Shown here one piece after another: positions 6,400 through 6,863 of a stretch of DNA of 6,863 bases; the stretch's first letter is position 1; each line of letters starts with the position of its first letter. The DNA lies in the NCBI GenBank assembly GCA_023485825.1, contig JAMCZF010000028.1, positions 1-6,863 of the forward strand, written 5' to 3'. The notes under the pieces are model-generated. The model was not told where the DNA came from. It did no database searches and worked only from the letters and a program-made list of their open reading frames with translations. Made by a program: the position numbers and the translations under genes. This stretch comes from Candidatus Martarchaeota archaeon (GTDB lineage Archaea; Micrarchaeota; Micrarchaeia; Micrarchaeales; CABMGC01).

Positions 6400-6579
6400 A
6401 TGATAAAGGATGAACTCAAGGAGAATAGGATGGCTCCTGTCATTGCATCAAACGAAAGAGTAAGGCACAAGTCCTCTCAGAAACAACAGGTTTATCGGGA
6501 TGAAGACCGTGAAAGTTCACGTGTTTTCCTGTATTCTCGGATACCTCCTCAATTATTGAGGGGGCTCTTTTGGAATTGA
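6400..6579 (+). CDS. Possible small leaderless gene, 59 aa, unrecognised (or a small RNA)
   Basis: An ATG-to-TGA frame of 59 codons starts exactly 30 nt after a TTTATA box, the arrangement seen at two more certain genes here. The predicted protein starts MIKDELKENRM, is strongly polar with many Lys, Arg, Glu and Gln residues, and ends RGLFWN; it has no signal peptide, membrane helix or metal motif. I recognise no family. The first dozen codons resemble the neighbours (AAG, GAG, AGG), but the second half uses CGT, CGG and CCT more often, and a hairpin followed by TTTT overlaps the last codons. This would also fit a roughly 170-nt non-coding RNA ending at the hairpin. The frame stays open upstream into the tRNA (ATG 6337), but that extension is clearly not coding. 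Confidence 0.35.
   Translation: MIKDELKENRMAPVIASNERVRHKSSQKQQVYRDEDRESSRVFLYSRIPPQLLRGLFWN
6544..6573 (+). terminator. Hairpin followed by a short T-run
   Basis: CCTCCTCAAT (6544-6553) can pair with ATTGAGGGGG (6555-6564) around a single T, giving ten pairs including one G-T (in RNA the innermost pairs would open to form a loop). It is followed by CTCTTTTGG. This looks like an intrinsic terminator on the plus strand for the transcript predicted to start at 6400. Archaeal termination depends mainly on T-runs, and four T's is short, so the hairpin could instead be a structured 3' end of a small RNA. Confidence 0.4.
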
Positions 6580-6863
6580 CGAGGCGATTGAATGTAAATG
6601 TCAAGCCCCTATTATAAGCATCCCGTCAAGCTTTTAAGCTTGCTTTCATAATAAATCCCATAAGGAATTGAAAGAAACAAATAGAAATAAAAGAGCAGAA
6701 TTTCATGGAGAATGCGCGATTTGTTGATGTGCGAACCGAACGGCTTAGGGGCAGGTGCATCGAATTGGTGAGCATAGGGCAGAAAAAGTCCATGGATACG
6801 CATACGGGCTTTGCCCCCTTTGCACATGAAAACACACAGGGGATAAGCAGGACTTGAAGCATA
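6580..6863. other. Intergenic stretch without a supported gene; AT-rich first half
   Basis: GC falls to roughly 35 percent across 6601-6720 (hand count), then returns to about 55 percent. It contains a plus-strand TATA-like sequence (TATTATAAG, 6610-6618) without a start codon 30 nt later, the inverted repeat at 6627-6642, an A-rich purine run (6662-6700) and a 50-codon ATG frame (6705-6857). Two short minus-strand frames are also open. None has recognisable protein features or a well-spaced promoter. It may be a long regulatory region for a gene beyond the right edge, or degenerate sequence next to the tRNA. Confidence 0.5.
6627..6642. repeat. Perfect 7-bp inverted repeat with 2-bp spacer
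   Basis: CAAGCTT and AAGCTTG flank TT. The centre CTTTTAAG is itself TATA-like. It may be an operator for a dimeric regulator, a small hairpin, or chance in AT-rich DNA; the sequence alone does not decide. Confidence 0.45.

Noticed and set aside
6400..6450. Possible C/D-box guide RNA (ATGATAA near 6400)
   Set aside because: Box C is imperfect and I find no CTGA box D or D'/C' pair at suitable spacing before the hairpin.
6705..6857. 50-codon ATG frame on the plus strand
   Set aside because: No TTTATA box 30 nt upstream, no Shine-Dalgarno sequence, and no recognisable protein features; a frame of this length is expected by chance.
6612..6862. Two overlapping minus-strand frames with a hydrophobic stretch
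   Set aside because: The hydrophobic residues come from the A-rich plus-strand run (T-rich on the minus strand); no promoter or ribosome binding site, and the two frames compete for the same DNA.
1..6863. CRISPR array, insertion sequence or defence cassette
   Set aside because: No regularly spaced repeats, transposase-like protein, terminal inverted repeats or known defence domains were seen on either strand.

Overview
The window is archaeal chromosomal DNA. The signs are a Nop5-family C/D-box protein, a CDP-archaeol synthase (ether-lipid synthesis), an archaeal-type alanyl-tRNA synthetase with an N-terminal zinc module, TTTATA-type TATA boxes about 30 nt before gene starts, and GTG/TTG starts with little or no leader. 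Coding GC is roughly 50 percent. The compact layout and the bacterial-type CoaD would suit a small-genome DPANN lineage such as Micrarchaeota/ARMAN, but that placement is inference; only 'archaeon' is secure.

Layout. 1-802 (+): 3' part of nop5. 859-1374 (+): coaD of the bacterial family, with its own AT-rich promoter. 1382-1888 (-): carS, converging on coaD with 7 bp between the stops. 1897-4578 (-): alaS, immediately upstream of carS in one unit. 4579-4720: divergent promoter region. 4721-5698 (+): an unrecognised 325-aa protein that looks leaderless. 5780-6250 (+): a SpeD (S-adenosylmethionine decarboxylase) homologue that lacks key catalytic residues. 6295-6366 (+): tRNA-Thr(TGT) with its TATA box placed so that transcription should begin at or very near the mature 5' end. 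6400-6579 (+): a possible 59-aa gene or small RNA with its own TATA box, ending in a hairpin. 6580-6863: AT-rich, then mixed sequence with an inverted repeat and no gene I can support.

How the genes relate. Most are housekeeping functions linked by translation and core metabolism: rRNA/tRNA 2'-O-methylation (nop5), Ala-tRNA charging (alaS), a threonine tRNA, CoA synthesis (coaD) and membrane lipid synthesis (carS). They do not form a single pathway.

The most interesting points are: the SpeD-like protein without the pyruvoyl-forming Ser/His context, Cys or Glu; the exact 30-nt spacing of three TTTATA boxes to two start codons and one tRNA 5' end; the bacterial-type CoaD; and the small promoter-bearing locus just after the tRNA. 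I see no CRISPR array, insertion sequence, toxin-antitoxin pair or defence system.
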